From a virus, in IMG/VR virus record IMGVR_UViG_3300008267_000369, positions 1 to 24,157 of that record: 24,157 nucleotides of DNA; one strand, written 5' to 3'. The translations under genes and the position numbers were made by a program. Below, piece after piece: positions 15,397 to 23,805 of the stretch. Each line of letters begins with the position of its first letter. Position 1 is the first letter of the stretch. Under the pieces are notes generated by a model that was not told the origin of the DNA, ran no database searches, and saw nothing but the letters and a program-made list of their open reading frames with translations.

Positions 15397-17550
15397 TTAC
15401 GCTGAGCAGCCAAAACATTCAAATTGACTGTCTTTTGGTTTTTCAACTTGTGCTACTTGACTACTAGCTAATTTTTTGTTAGCTTCTAGTTTAGATTTAG
15501 TTCTAGTGTAATAAACACCAGTTTTCAATCCGCCTTTCCATGCATACATAAGTGCTGAGGCAATTTTAGCATATTTAGCGTCAGAATGATAAACATTCAA
15601 TGATTGTGATTGGTCAACATATTTGTTTCTGATAATAGATAAATCTAATAAAACTTTTTGAGGTATTTCCCATACGTCTTTATATCTAAATCTAATATCT
15701 TCTGGTATTTCAACAATGTTTTGAATACTACCTTGGTTAGCAATGACTTTATCAATCATATCTCTATCCCATAAATCTAAATCTAGCAATTCATTAACCA
15801 AATATTTGTTAACAATTAAGAACTCACCTTGACCAACTCGTCTTGTAAATAAATTAGATGTTACTGGTTCAAATGATTCAAACACACCTAACAAAATTGC
15901 AGAACTTGCTGTTGGCATAAGAGCTAATAATAAACTGTTTAACATTGGAATTGGTTGTCCTTCTGGTAATGGTGACCATCCTTCAATATAAGTTTTACCT
16001 TCTGAGTATGGACTTCCTTCCCATGATGGATAATTTCTTCCTTGTTCAATCGCTAATCTCATTGATTCCTCAACACCAGCTTTATACATTGTTTCAAAGA
16101 TATCTTTGTTCCATTGTTTAGCTTCTTCTGACTCATAAGCAATTTTTTTCTTAGCAAAGAAGTCAGCCATACCAGCAACACCAATAGCCAATGCTCTTTG
16201 GTCTTCTCCAGCAGCTTTACTCCATTCATCAGACCATTTGTTTCTATCTATTACGCTATTTAAAGCTTTTACAAGAACTTTTGTAGTCTTAGCAATAGTT
16301 TCCAATGTATCGTGTTGTGAAAGGTTAACAGAAGCCAGCGTACACTGTGGTGTGTATTTTGGTCTTGATGCTTGGAACACTTCAATACATAAATTAGATT
16401 GTTTAATAATACCAATGTTTCTTTGCATGTTATTTTTGTTAGCATTATCTTTAAACATCACGTAAGGTTTACCACTCTCAACTTGTGATTTGATAATAGC
16501 ATCAAAAATACTCTTAGGGTTAACTTTTTTACCTAATCCTAATTCAACAGCTTTATTATATTCAGCAACAAAACCTTCCCCATATAATTCATGAAGTGGT
16601 GTTAAACCAGCTTTTTTAATTTCGTTAGGACAGAATGTATACCAATCTTCATTGGTTTGTAATTTCTCCATAAACAAATCGTTGATAATTACAGATGTAA
16701 ATAAATCTCTTGTTCTTAATTGTTCATCACCGATAGGTAATGTTAAATCTAAGAAATCTAAGATATCTCTGTGCCATACTGACAAATATAACGCACAACT
16801 TCCAGAACGAGAACCTTGTTTGTAGAATCTCATTTTTGATTGTACCATATCTGCTAATCTAACAACACCACCAGCATTACCTTTGAATGACTCAACAATA
16901 CTATCTTTACTACGTAATGGGTCAATCAATAATCCAATACCAGAACCTTCTTTTGAAGCTGCTGCTATCTTTGTTAATGTTTCTTCAATACCTTCAAATG
17001 AATCGTCTTCTAAATGTGTAAGATTACATGAAATCATACCATTTCTTTCTGGAACACCAGCGTTAGTATATGTCGGTGTTGCAAAGTTACCACGTTTTGA
17101 TGTAATTTCATCTAATAATTCTAATCTATCAGATTCATTATCATTATGTAAGAAACCAGAAACACGATTATACATACATGATGGTAATTCAGTAGGTGCT
17201 TTGTTATCATCTTTCAAAGAATATTTTGAAAGGAATGTTGTTGCAGCAAAGAAATCATAAGTTAAATCAACTGGTTGTAATTCTTTACCAACAATTTTAG
17301 ATTGTCTAGATAAAAGTATTCTACCACCCAGTAATGAATAATCTGGGTGTTGAATAACTTTATCCGCTGCTTTAAACGCAATTATCTCATCGATTTCAGT
17401 TGTTGTAATGTTATCACTAATCAACGGAATAACTTCTTGAAATAATGTGTCAGAATCAACTTTAAGACCTTTGGCTTGTGTTTTAATTCTTGTTAAAATT
17501 TTATTTGGTGTAAACGCTTGTGACGTTTTGTCTCTTTTTACTATTCTCAT
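15397..17550 (-). CDS. nrdA: Ribonucleoside-diphosphate reductase, large (alpha) subunit, class Ia type
   Basis: A 717-residue NrdA (T4: 754) that reduces ribonucleoside diphosphates for phage DNA synthesis. An ATP-cone spans about residues 1-90, giving allosteric activity control. Active-site residues are all visible: redox pair C175 (GMISCNLTHL) and C403 (PQCTLASVNL), the N386-x-C388-x-E390 catalytic triad with C388 as radical cysteine, and the radical-transfer tyrosines Y680-Y681 (TGVYYTRTK). The C-terminus ends CFGCSA, the swinging CxxC that passes electrons from thioredoxin or glutaredoxin. It starts 11 bases after nrdB and is followed by a terminator, so nrdB-nrdA end one transcript. 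No inteins, introns or frame breaks are seen. No glutaredoxin gene lies in the window. Confidence 0.97.
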   Translation of the reverse strand: MRIVKRDKTSQAFTPNKILTRIKTQAKGLKVDSDTLFQEVIPLISDNITTTEIDEIIAFKAADKVIQHPDYSLLGGRILLSRQSKIVGKELQPVDLTYDFFAATTFLSKYSLKDDNKAPTELPSCMYNRVSGFLHNDNESDRLELLDEITSKRGNFATPTYTNAGVPERNGMISCNLTHLEDDSFEGIEETLTKIAAASKEGSGIGLLIDPLRSKDSIVESFKGNAGGVVRLADMVQSKMRFYKQGSRSGSCALYLSVWHRDILDFLDLTLPIGDEQLRTRDLFTSVIINDLFMEKLQTNEDWYTFCPNEIKKAGLTPLHELYGEGFVAEYNKAVELGLGKKVNPKSIFDAIIKSQVESGKPYVMFKDNANKNNMQRNIGIIKQSNLCIEVFQASRPKYTPQCTLASVNLSQHDTLETIAKTTKVLVKALNSVIDRNKWSDEWSKAAGEDQRALAIGVAGMADFFAKKKIAYESEEAKQWNKDIFETMYKAGVEESMRLAIEQGRNYPSWEGSPYSEGKTYIEGWSPLPEGQPIPMLNSLLLALMPTASSAILLGVFESFEPVTSNLFTRRVGQGEFLIVNKYLVNELLDLDLWDRDMIDKVIANQGSIQNIVEIPEDIRFRYKDVWEIPQKVLLDLSIIRNKYVDQSQSLNVYHSDAKYAKIASALMYAWKGGLKTGVYYTRTKSKLEANKKLASSQVAQVEKPKDSQFECFGCSA

Positions 17551-17561
17551 ATTTTATAAAT

Positions 17562-18515
17562 TTAAAATTCTTCATCAAACATACCATCTATAGTTGTTGG
17601 TATCTCAACTCTAGTATACTCACCTTCTCTTTTTTCAAAGAAATTATTTTTAGATGATAACCCTATTCTTGACATATACTCTAATGGGTTTCTAACATTA
17701 AACTCAACTGGACATCCAAAATCGTTTAAAACAATGTCAGTAACGTATTGTACGTATTTAACCATATCTTGTTTTGTAAGACCTTGTAAACCATCTGGCA
17801 TACTTTCTTCAATGAAAACTTTTTCTGCTTCGTAACAACCTAAAACTATTTTTCTAATCTCATCTTTTGATAATTTGTATTCATCTTTAAGATAATTTTT
17901 GTATAATTTAAGAGCAAACTCATAGTGGAATGTTTCATCACGTAAAATCAACTCATTCATTGCAGCAAGACCTGGCATTTTATTACGACTTCTGTACCAA
18001 AATACACCAGCGAACACACTAGCAAATGAAATACCTTCAACACATGCAAAAGCTAACAATCTATGTGGGAATGATGGATGTTCAATCCAGTTTTCAGCCC
18101 ATGCTGCTTTTTTAGCAACAGCTTGGTTTGTTTCCATAGAATTAAATAATTCATCTCTTTCAATTAAATCTTTAATATAAGTTTCAATCAATAAAGAATA
18201 ACCGTTAGCATGTACTTGTTCAATAAAAGTTTGATGACCATAGAAGTATTGTGCCTCTAATATCTCAACTTCTCTTTGAAAATTGTTAGCTAAGTTTTCA
18301 ATCACCAATCCATCTGAAATAGCGAAAAATGCTAAAATGTTTTTCAGATAAATCTTCTCTTCTTCTTTTAGCTCATCAAATCTATCTTTAGATAAATCTG
18401 GTTCTTCAGCAACCCAAGTTTGTGCTTCAGCTTTTTTGTAATCTTCCCATAAATCGTTATGAATTACTGGGAAGATTGAATACCTCTTTTTTAATGTTTT
18501 GTCTTTTAAATACAT
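17562..18515 (-). CDS. nrdB: Ribonucleoside-diphosphate reductase, small (beta) subunit, class Ia type
   Basis: A 317-residue NrdB that houses the di-iron tyrosyl radical used by NrdA. By alignment with the family the metal ligands are D68 (FFAISDGL), E99 and H102 (IEQVHANGY), E160 (VEGI), E194 and H197 (RDETFH). Y106 sits at the radical-tyrosine position, so it is a tyrosyl-radical (Ia-like) enzyme rather than a tyrosine-free class Ic form. The acidic, aromatic C-terminus (DGMFDEEF) is the usual tail that docks to NrdA. The sequence is of the eukaryote-like branch (AEEPDLSKD, ILAFFAISDG). It lies 23 bases after the helicase gene and 11 bases before nrdA, giving the order nrdB-nrdA. Confidence 0.96.
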   Translation of the reverse strand: MYLKDKTLKKRYSIFPVIHNDLWEDYKKAEAQTWVAEEPDLSKDRFDELKEEEKIYLKNILAFFAISDGLVIENLANNFQREVEILEAQYFYGHQTFIEQVHANGYSLLIETYIKDLIERDELFNSMETNQAVAKKAAWAENWIEHPSFPHRLLAFACVEGISFASVFAGVFWYRSRNKMPGLAAMNELILRDETFHYEFALKLYKNYLKDEYKLSKDEIRKIVLGCYEAEKVFIEESMPDGLQGLTKQDMVKYVQYVTDIVLNDFGCPVEFNVRNPLEYMSRIGLSSKNNFFEKREGEYTRVEIPTTIDGMFDEEF

Positions 18516-18538
18516 TATTAATTTTAATTTAAATGTTA

Positions 18539-19957
18539 TTATTCTTCTTTTGGAACATTTAACGCATTTAACACATTGTCTCTAGTTTTACTAGCATCAA
18601 AAACGGATGCAACTCTTTTAGTTTCGTTGACAACTTTATCATTTTTGTGTTCTGTTTGTGTCTTAGCACCACTACTTTGCCCCATGTCTATTTGAATCTT
18701 AGCGTTGTCGAATCTAATATTTTCAAAGATAATACCAGATTTACCAAAACGTGATTTCAAAACAGCCATAGTCGCAGTATTATCGTTCTTTTGGTCTAAT
18801 GTTTTTGCAATAGAAACAACAAAGTGTGCAATTTGTGCTTTCTTAATTGAACCACCCATTTGGTCAGCCTCAACAACATCAGCTTTGATTGAACTTCTGT
18901 TACCTTGAATTGCTGTCCATCCAGCGATGTCTAATTCAGCAAGCATTGCTTCAAATTGTCTCATAACGCTACCTTCACCAGCATTAACATCATCAAATTT
19001 TCTAGATGGTTCAACACAATCTATGTAATCTAATAATATAATATCTGGGTACCAACCTTGTGCAATTAGTTTTCTAACGTATTGTCTAATGACTGGAATA
19101 GTAGTGCCATCACTTGAAAACTTTTTAAGTTTCAATTGACCCTTACCATTTGTCATCTCTTCAACCATTTTCATAAGGTCTTCTTTGTGAAACGCTAATG
19201 AATTTAAGTCATAACCAGACCAACATGATAAATGCTTTCTTTGAATAACTTTTGGGTTATCTTCAAAGAATATTTGTAAAACTTTCAGCCCTTGATTCAT
19301 AGCTGTATTTGCAATTTTTGTAATCATAGTTGTTTTACCAACACCGAAAGGAGCCAATATTGTAGCTAATTCCGTTTTAGCTAAACCACCATCCATAATC
19401 TCATCTAAACCTTTGATTCCAGTTGGTATTGGTTTTCTAAAATCTTCTTCTAAAACTGTGTCTATACTATCAAAAACGTTCATACCATCGTCTTTATTAT
19501 CACCATGTTCCAAAGCTTTTCTTAAAATAGCTTCACATTGGTCATAATCTTCAATGTTACCTTTGCTTATGATTTTATTAATCTCAGCAATAGATTTTTT
19601 CATTTCTTGCTGCTTACAAAATTTCATAGCTATATCTTTAATTTTATAGCTATCATTTAAATCAGCTTCTTGAATTTTTCTAAGTTGAGATATTAAGTAC
19701 TTTCTTTGCTGCTCGTTATCAACATCCTCCAATATTCTAATTTGTAAACTACTGAAATCTGGGATAACGTCATCTTTGTCTTTAGCTTCTTTCAACGTGG
19801 CAACTACGATACGTAAATACGCATCTTCAAAATAATTTGGGTCTACTATGTCTAAAATATTATTAGCGAATCGTCTATCTGTCAACATTTGTGCTATAAA
19901 TCTTAACTGATAATCATAACCCAAATACGCCAAACTATTTTTATCTATTTTTGCCAT
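18539..19957 (-). CDS. 41: Replicative DNA helicase, DnaB/T4 gp41 family
   Basis: A 472-residue helicase, almost the length of T4 gp41 (475), that should form the hexamer unwinding DNA ahead of the phage polymerase. Residues 1-150 are the helical N-terminal domain. The RecA-like motor follows, with Walker A at 202-210 (APFGVGKTT), Walker B at 306-310 (IILLD, then YIDCVEP), a Q-rich H4-type motif at 351 (QGNRSS) and a basic KSRFGKSG finger region at 401-408. The last 45 residues are polar and probably disordered. It follows an unrecognised 162-residue gene and precedes nrdB. No primase domain is present, as expected if a separate gp61-type primase lies elsewhere. Confidence 0.93.
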   Translation of the reverse strand: MAKIDKNSLAYLGYDYQLRFIAQMLTDRRFANNILDIVDPNYFEDAYLRIVVATLKEAKDKDDVIPDFSSLQIRILEDVDNEQQRKYLISQLRKIQEADLNDSYKIKDIAMKFCKQQEMKKSIAEINKIISKGNIEDYDQCEAILRKALEHGDNKDDGMNVFDSIDTVLEEDFRKPIPTGIKGLDEIMDGGLAKTELATILAPFGVGKTTMITKIANTAMNQGLKVLQIFFEDNPKVIQRKHLSCWSGYDLNSLAFHKEDLMKMVEEMTNGKGQLKLKKFSSDGTTIPVIRQYVRKLIAQGWYPDIILLDYIDCVEPSRKFDDVNAGEGSVMRQFEAMLAELDIAGWTAIQGNRSSIKADVVEADQMGGSIKKAQIAHFVVSIAKTLDQKNDNTATMAVLKSRFGKSGIIFENIRFDNAKIQIDMGQSSGAKTQTEHKNDKVVNETKRVASVFDASKTRDNVLNALNVPKEE

Positions 19958-19981
19958 TAATTTCTTTTTTTAAAACTTGTT

Positions 19982-20025
19982 ATAATAAATATATGATGGT
20001 TGGCCTAAGCACCAACCATCGTATA
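19982..20025 (-). promoter_or_regulatory. Inverted repeat over the stop codon of the 162-aa gene, with possible helicase promoter
   Basis: GATGGTTGG (19995-20003) and CCAACCATC (20012-20020) form a perfect 9-bp inverted repeat with an 8-base loop containing the TAG stop of the 162-residue gene; after one mismatch the flanking A/T bases can also pair. No T-run follows on the minus strand, so it is not a typical terminator. Instead, TTG in the first arm, 19 bases, then TATATTTA gives a promoter-like arrangement for the helicase gene with the repeat filling the spacer, so an operator or attenuator role is possible. Confidence 0.4.
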
Positions 20026-20493
20026 TGTTTTTTGACTAAAGTAACTTCTTATCTCATTCATGATTGATGGGATAATCTCTCTTACATCAACAGAATACCT
20101 AACTTTAGGTGGAAATAAGTTACCGCTAAACTCACTTTTTATAACTGATTTTTTATCAACTTTAATTTCAAATTGGAAATTATCTACTTTGTCAGTTGTT
20201 GGTTTTGCAGCCTCTTCACTAGGTACCATGTATGGGTTATAGTTACCCCATAGGTATTCCATAGATTTCTTTTGAAGATACTTAGGAATAATCCCTAAAC
20301 CACCGAAATCACCGTTACTAAGACCAGTAATTCTATCTACTAATTCTTTTAATTCAAAAGACTTTAGAATTTCTTCGTTGTAATCACGAATGTTAAAATA
20401 TCTTTGACAAATTATATTGTTATTAATGTACAATACAAATTCAAATCTTTGTTCTTCAAACTTTTTTGAAGTGTTCTCTCTTTCTGTGCTCAT
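20005..20493 (-). CDS. Unrecognised protein between RNase H and helicase genes (162 aa)
   Basis: A 162-residue soluble protein (MSTERENTSKKFEEQRFE...) with ATG 20493, starting 11 bases after the RNase H stop. I do not recognise a family. It shows a beta-hairpin-like start (RFEFVLYINNNIICQRYFNI), a helical segment (ELKELVDRITGL), a Gly-rich turn, and a C-terminal half with a Lys/Glu beta stretch (FEIKVDKKSVIKSEF) and a closing helix. No catalytic motif, zinc ligands or membrane segment is visible. Its place directly before the helicase, where T4 has gp40 upstream of gp41, makes a replisome accessory or helicase loader a reasonable but unproven idea. Its stop codon sits in the loop of an inverted repeat. 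Confidence 0.85.
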   Translation of the reverse strand: MSTERENTSKKFEEQRFEFVLYINNNIICQRYFNIRDYNEEILKSFELKELVDRITGLSNGDFGGLGIIPKYLQKKSMEYLWGNYNPYMVPSEEAAKPTTDKVDNFQFEIKVDKKSVIKSEFSGNLFPPKVRYSVDVREIIPSIMNEIRSYFSQKTYTMVGA

Positions 20494-20504
20494 ATATTCT
20501 ATTT

Positions 20505-21557
20505 TTAAATTAAGTTTCTTTCTCTTTCTATTAATTTTTTAAAAGGTACTAAGTAATCCTCATTTCTTACTTCACCTATTATCTTATCGATTCCGTCTTC
20601 ATGCATGTATTGTGCTATTTTCTTTATGTTTCTATCAGTACCATCTAGAGTACCGTTTTTTAATCTTTCTAACTCAATTATTGCGTTTTCTGAAATCATT
20701 GGATGCTTTAAATTTACAAGTCTATTGTTAATCTCATAAATCTTTTCGCCTTGTACACCATCAGTAACTCCGTTAATGATGTTGTTTAGAACCGTTAAAG
20801 GTTTCTTTTTTTCTGTTAATCTTTGTTCTTGCAATTTTTTTGCTTCATCTATTATTTCATTTAAAGTTAATACTCTTTCTTTTAACTGTGGGAAGTGTTG
20901 CAGCAATGTTTTTAACCCTAACCCTTTAATCCCTTTTATCACATCTGAAGTGTCACCAATCATTGTTTTTATTAGTGCAGCATTTTCGACATGATAACTA
21001 AAGTACGAAGAAAAGTTGGTAATATCAACATAATTCTTAATATGTAGAAAATAAATTTTAATATCTTCGTTGATTAGTTGAGCCATATCTGTATCATTCG
21101 TACAAATAGTGATTTTTTCATTTGGTTCTTTATTAAGACAATAGTATGCTATTAGGTCATCACCTTCAATATAGTCATAGTTAAATTGTCTTACATAAAA
21201 TTCATTTAAGTAGGACCAGATTTTTTGTAATTGAACTGCTTGTTCTTCGTCAACAGTTTCTGTTAGATTAACGAAATCTTTGTTTCTGTTACTCTTGTAT
21301 GGTTCGTAGATTTTAAATCTCTCTAAACCGCTTAATTTACCATCCCAAAATATATAGACTTGATGGTATAAATCTTCCACTAGCATTTTTCTAACTAGTG
21401 TGATAAACTGGTATAAAGCTCCGACAAATTCTCCTTTGTCATTGTATTCATCTTTGGCACCAGCAAATGCTCTTTTAAAAAGAGCATTGCCATCTACCAA
21501 TAATGTATTTTTTATTTTTTTTAACGCTTCACCATTTCTTGGTGGTCTTTTATTCAC
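20505..21557 (-). CDS. rnh: RNase H / 5'-3' exonuclease of T4 Rnh type (GTG start)
   Basis: A 350-residue flap-type nuclease (T4 RNase H is 305) that removes RNA primers and 5' flaps during lagging-strand synthesis. The PIN-like core carries acidic residues at positions that parallel the T4 metal ligands: D22 (LLVDGNAL), D72 (FWDGK), E131 and D133/D134 (IEGDDLIAYY), D155 and D157 (CTNDTD), D202 and D205 (GDTSDV). A helix-three-turn-helix DNA-binding motif follows (GIKGLGLKTLL, 209-219). The start is GTG 21557: it is the only usable start between the upstream in-frame stop and the catalytic core, and the only non-ATG start in the window. The extra C-terminal length is charged and helical. It lies 30 bases after uvsX. 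Confidence 0.9.
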   Translation of the reverse strand: MNKRPPRNGEALKKIKNTLLVDGNALFKRAFAGAKDEYNDKGEFVGALYQFITLVRKMLVEDLYHQVYIFWDGKLSGLERFKIYEPYKSNRNKDFVNLTETVDEEQAVQLQKIWSYLNEFYVRQFNYDYIEGDDLIAYYCLNKEPNEKITICTNDTDMAQLINEDIKIYFLHIKNYVDITNFSSYFSYHVENAALIKTMIGDTSDVIKGIKGLGLKTLLQHFPQLKERVLTLNEIIDEAKKLQEQRLTEKKKPLTVLNNIINGVTDGVQGEKIYEINNRLVNLKHPMISENAIIELERLKNGTLDGTDRNIKKIAQYMHEDGIDKIIGEVRNEDYLVPFKKLIERERNLI

Positions 21558-21587
21558 AGCATAAAACTTTAATTGTTAAACAATTGA

Positions 21588-22685
21588 TTAAGCAGACATA
21601 TCTTCTCTGCTCAATCCTATCTCTTCGGTTTGGATTTCAAAATCACCATAACCCATATCTAAATGACTACCTAAGAAATCTTTGTATTCTTTTTTGTATT
21701 CATCAATTTTATTTGGGTTCCAGTATCCATGTGGTGTTGACGCAATAGTTCCTTTTTGTTCTACACCATTAACTTGATTTTTCTCACATCTAATTCTAGT
21801 TACAACACCAAACTGATATTCACTACCTTTGTTTACAGCTTTTAATTTATCTGTTGAGTGAGTTAAGATACCACCAAAATGGAATATCATTCTAGGTGAG
21901 TAGAAAAATGCTTCACCACCTTTATGTTTAATAACTTTATTTTCGTTATCTAACCATATTTGCTGCACAACAGCAAAACTTGCAGTATAAGCTGAATCTT
22001 CTCGTCTAGAAGCTGGTATTCTATAGTTTATTAACGATTTGAAACATGTCGCTAATGCACCAGCAGTCCATTGGTTATTAGTAGTTTTAGATGTTGCACC
22101 TTTGAAACAGTTAATTGAACCAACTGAATCCCAGAAGAAAGCTACGTTTCTAGGAAGTGTACCTTCTTGTTGTGCGTCCATCATAGTATTCATGTGGAAT
22201 GAAATGTCTTCAACCACTGGTTCATATCTTAATGGTTTAGTCATCATTTTACTGTGTTGGTGGTCATATGTTGCATACATTCTTAGTAAGTCTGGTCCTT
22301 GTAAAAATATGAAGTCACCAACATAATTTACTTCACCAGTTTCTTCGTCAACTGTTTCTTCAAATTCAACACCAATGTTTTTAGCATGTGTCCAGTTCCA
22401 GTTACCTTCAGTTTCATAAATAATAGGTAAAATACCTAATTTTTGACAACCAGCGATAGCTTCATATATAGCAGTTGATTTACCAGTATTTGAATAACCT
22501 CTAAAACTAGTAAAATAACCGATTGGAATTCCAGGTACTTTTACAGCATCATGAAAAGCTTCAGATAAAGGAATCCATGCTAATTCTTTTTCTCTTATTT
22601 GAAAATCTAATCCTTGTGATTTTTTGAATGCACTTAAATCAAATTCTTTTTTTTCTATAGGACTTTTTGTAGGTTTTTTAGCCAT
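21588..22685 (-). CDS. uvsX: UvsX-like RecA-family recombinase
   Basis: A 365-residue strand-exchange ATPase (T4 UvsX is 391). Walker A is at 63-71 (GYSNTGKST) and Walker B at about 181-187 (VAFFWDS, D186). E91 in the YETEGNWNW stretch sits where the catalytic glutamate of UvsX/RecA proteins lies. The product loads on single-stranded DNA coated by gp32 for recombination-dependent replication and repair. It is the gene after gp32, 79 bases downstream and separated by a terminator hairpin; its partial co-expression with gp32 would suit their joint action. The C-terminus is acidic. Some of the protein resembles long phage RecA-like ATPases more than bacterial RecA. The assignment to UvsX is from motifs and neighbours. 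Confidence 0.9.
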   Translation of the reverse strand: MAKKPTKSPIEKKEFDLSAFKKSQGLDFQIREKELAWIPLSEAFHDAVKVPGIPIGYFTSFRGYSNTGKSTAIYEAIAGCQKLGILPIIYETEGNWNWTHAKNIGVEFEETVDEETGEVNYVGDFIFLQGPDLLRMYATYDHQHSKMMTKPLRYEPVVEDISFHMNTMMDAQQEGTLPRNVAFFWDSVGSINCFKGATSKTTNNQWTAGALATCFKSLINYRIPASRREDSAYTASFAVVQQIWLDNENKVIKHKGGEAFFYSPRMIFHFGGILTHSTDKLKAVNKGSEYQFGVVTRIRCEKNQVNGVEQKGTIASTPHGYWNPNKIDEYKKEYKDFLGSHLDMGYGDFEIQTEEIGLSREDMSA

Positions 22686-22721
22686 TATTTTTTAATTTTA
22701 ACACTTTGTTATTTTAGAACA

Positions 22722-22749
22722 AAAAAGAGGTTCGTTAAAACCTCTTTTT
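22722..22749 (-). terminator. Intrinsic terminator between gp32 and uvsX
   Basis: AAAAAGAGGTT (22722-22732) and AACCTCTTTTT (22739-22749) form a perfect 11-bp inverted repeat around a 6-base loop, bidirectional by symmetry. On the minus strand it lies 16 bases after the gp32 stop, followed by T-rich sequence supplied by the left arm. The loop reads TTAACG in transcript sense. It should lower read-through from the strong gp32 transcript into uvsX. Confidence 0.85.
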
Positions 22750-22764
22750 AATTCTTTGTTTACC

Positions 22765-23691
22765 TTAGAAAGGTAAATCATAATCATCTTCTTCAGACGT
22801 TGCAGCAGTTTCATTAACAACTGGTTCAGCTTTAGTTGTAGTAGCACTTTGGATATTAGCTTTTACATTTTCAACTCCCATTGTTAATTCTTCTTCCATT
22901 TTAGAACCTTCAGATGATGCATTGTTTTTCAAAGTTTCTTTGTCAACAAATTTTTTCTCATCTTTATCCCATACTGGAATACCACCTTTTACAATGATTT
23001 CAAGATATTCGTAACTTTTTACAGAATAAACATCTTCCCAAGTTCTAGAATCTGATAACCATTCAGTTTTCAATTCTTCTTCAGTGTGTAATGGTGTTGA
23101 ATCTAAAGCAACGATTGCTGATACAACTGGTACGTTATTTTGATTTCTATTAATAGTAATCGCTAAATCTCTACCAGTATCTGGGTCTGTAAAATTACGG
23201 TTAGTTTTTAACGCTGTTAAAACTCCGTGGATTTTATCATAAACACCCTCTTTACGATAATCATGGTTAAATCTCCAAAACTTAACTCCTTCGTCTTCAT
23301 GGTCTCTGTCAATTACTTTAACAACATACATTTGACGTGCTTTGTACTTTTTAGCTAATTCTTTGTCAGATTCTTTACCAGTTGCTCTTAACGCATCGTA
23401 AGCCTCACAAAATGGACATGGTTCGTTTTTCTCATGTTTTAAACATGCGAATGTTTTATACTCACCGTCAACTAATACTTTGTGACCATGTACTTCTACA
23501 AATGGTGATGAACCATCTTGTGTCGGTAAAATTCTGATTTCTTTAACTGCACTTTTTACACCTTCTTTGATGTAAGTGTTGAAATAATTTTTAAGGTCAT
23601 AAACCTTTTCAGCCTTCTTTTCGAATTTAGGGGCGTTGTTTTTTTGATACTGTGCTAACATTTCTAGTAGCGTGTCTTTTTGATTACTCAT
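22765..23691 (-). CDS. 32: Single-stranded DNA-binding protein, T4 gp32 family
   Basis: A 308-residue gp32 (T4: 301) that coats single-stranded DNA and organises the replication, recombination and repair enzymes. The zinc ribbon is plain: H70, C83, C92 and C95 (FACLKHEKNEPCPFCEAYDA), with the 12-residue H-to-C spacing of T4 H64-C77. A basic stretch at 22-29 (KFEKKAEK) fits the N-terminal cooperativity region. After the OB-fold core (about 45-240) comes a low-complexity linker and an acidic tail ending EEDDYDLPF. That tip resembles the conserved end of bacterial SSB rather than the T4 gp32 end. It is transcribed from two promoter-like sites upstream and followed by a terminator, consistent with high monocistronic expression. 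Start ATG 23691. Confidence 0.95.
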   Translation of the reverse strand: MSNQKDTLLEMLAQYQKNNAPKFEKKAEKVYDLKNYFNTYIKEGVKSAVKEIRILPTQDGSSPFVEVHGHKVLVDGEYKTFACLKHEKNEPCPFCEAYDALRATGKESDKELAKKYKARQMYVVKVIDRDHEDEGVKFWRFNHDYRKEGVYDKIHGVLTALKTNRNFTDPDTGRDLAITINRNQNNVPVVSAIVALDSTPLHTEEELKTEWLSDSRTWEDVYSVKSYEYLEIIVKGGIPVWDKDEKKFVDKETLKNNASSEGSKMEEELTMGVENVKANIQSATTTKAEPVVNETAATSEEDDYDLPF

Positions 23692-23749
23692 TTTTACTCT
23701 TTTTTTTTTAATTGTTATTACTTATTTATTTTTACTTTTAAAATTTAAA

Positions 23750-23779
23750 CTAATATACTTCAAAATTTGAAAAAGTCAA
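23750..23779 (-). promoter_or_regulatory. Candidate promoter P2 of gp32 with palindrome in spacer
   Basis: On the minus strand TTGAC (-35-like, from 23779) is followed, 19 bases after its TTG, by TATATTAG (23757-23750), one base from the Bacteroidota TAnnTTTG -10 form and also readable as a sigma70-type site. The spacer holds a perfect inverted repeat, TTCAAA-A-TTTGAA (23759-23771), placed where an operator could act. The -10 edge is 58 bases before the gp32 ATG. Confidence 0.6.
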
Positions 23780-23805
23780 GTACTTATACATAAATTTTAA
23801 TATTT

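Noticed and set aside
22686-22721. Possible separate promoter for uvsX
   Set aside because: A TTG with a TA-rich octamer 19 bases later can be drawn, but the octamer has two mismatches to TAnnTTTG; read-through from gp32 is an equally good explanation.
22761-22775. Inverted repeat TACCTT-AGA-AAGGTA over the gp32 stop codon
   Set aside because: The arms are only 6 bp with a 3-base loop and overlap the codons of the C-terminal tip; the strong terminator 16 bases beyond the stop already explains transcript ending.
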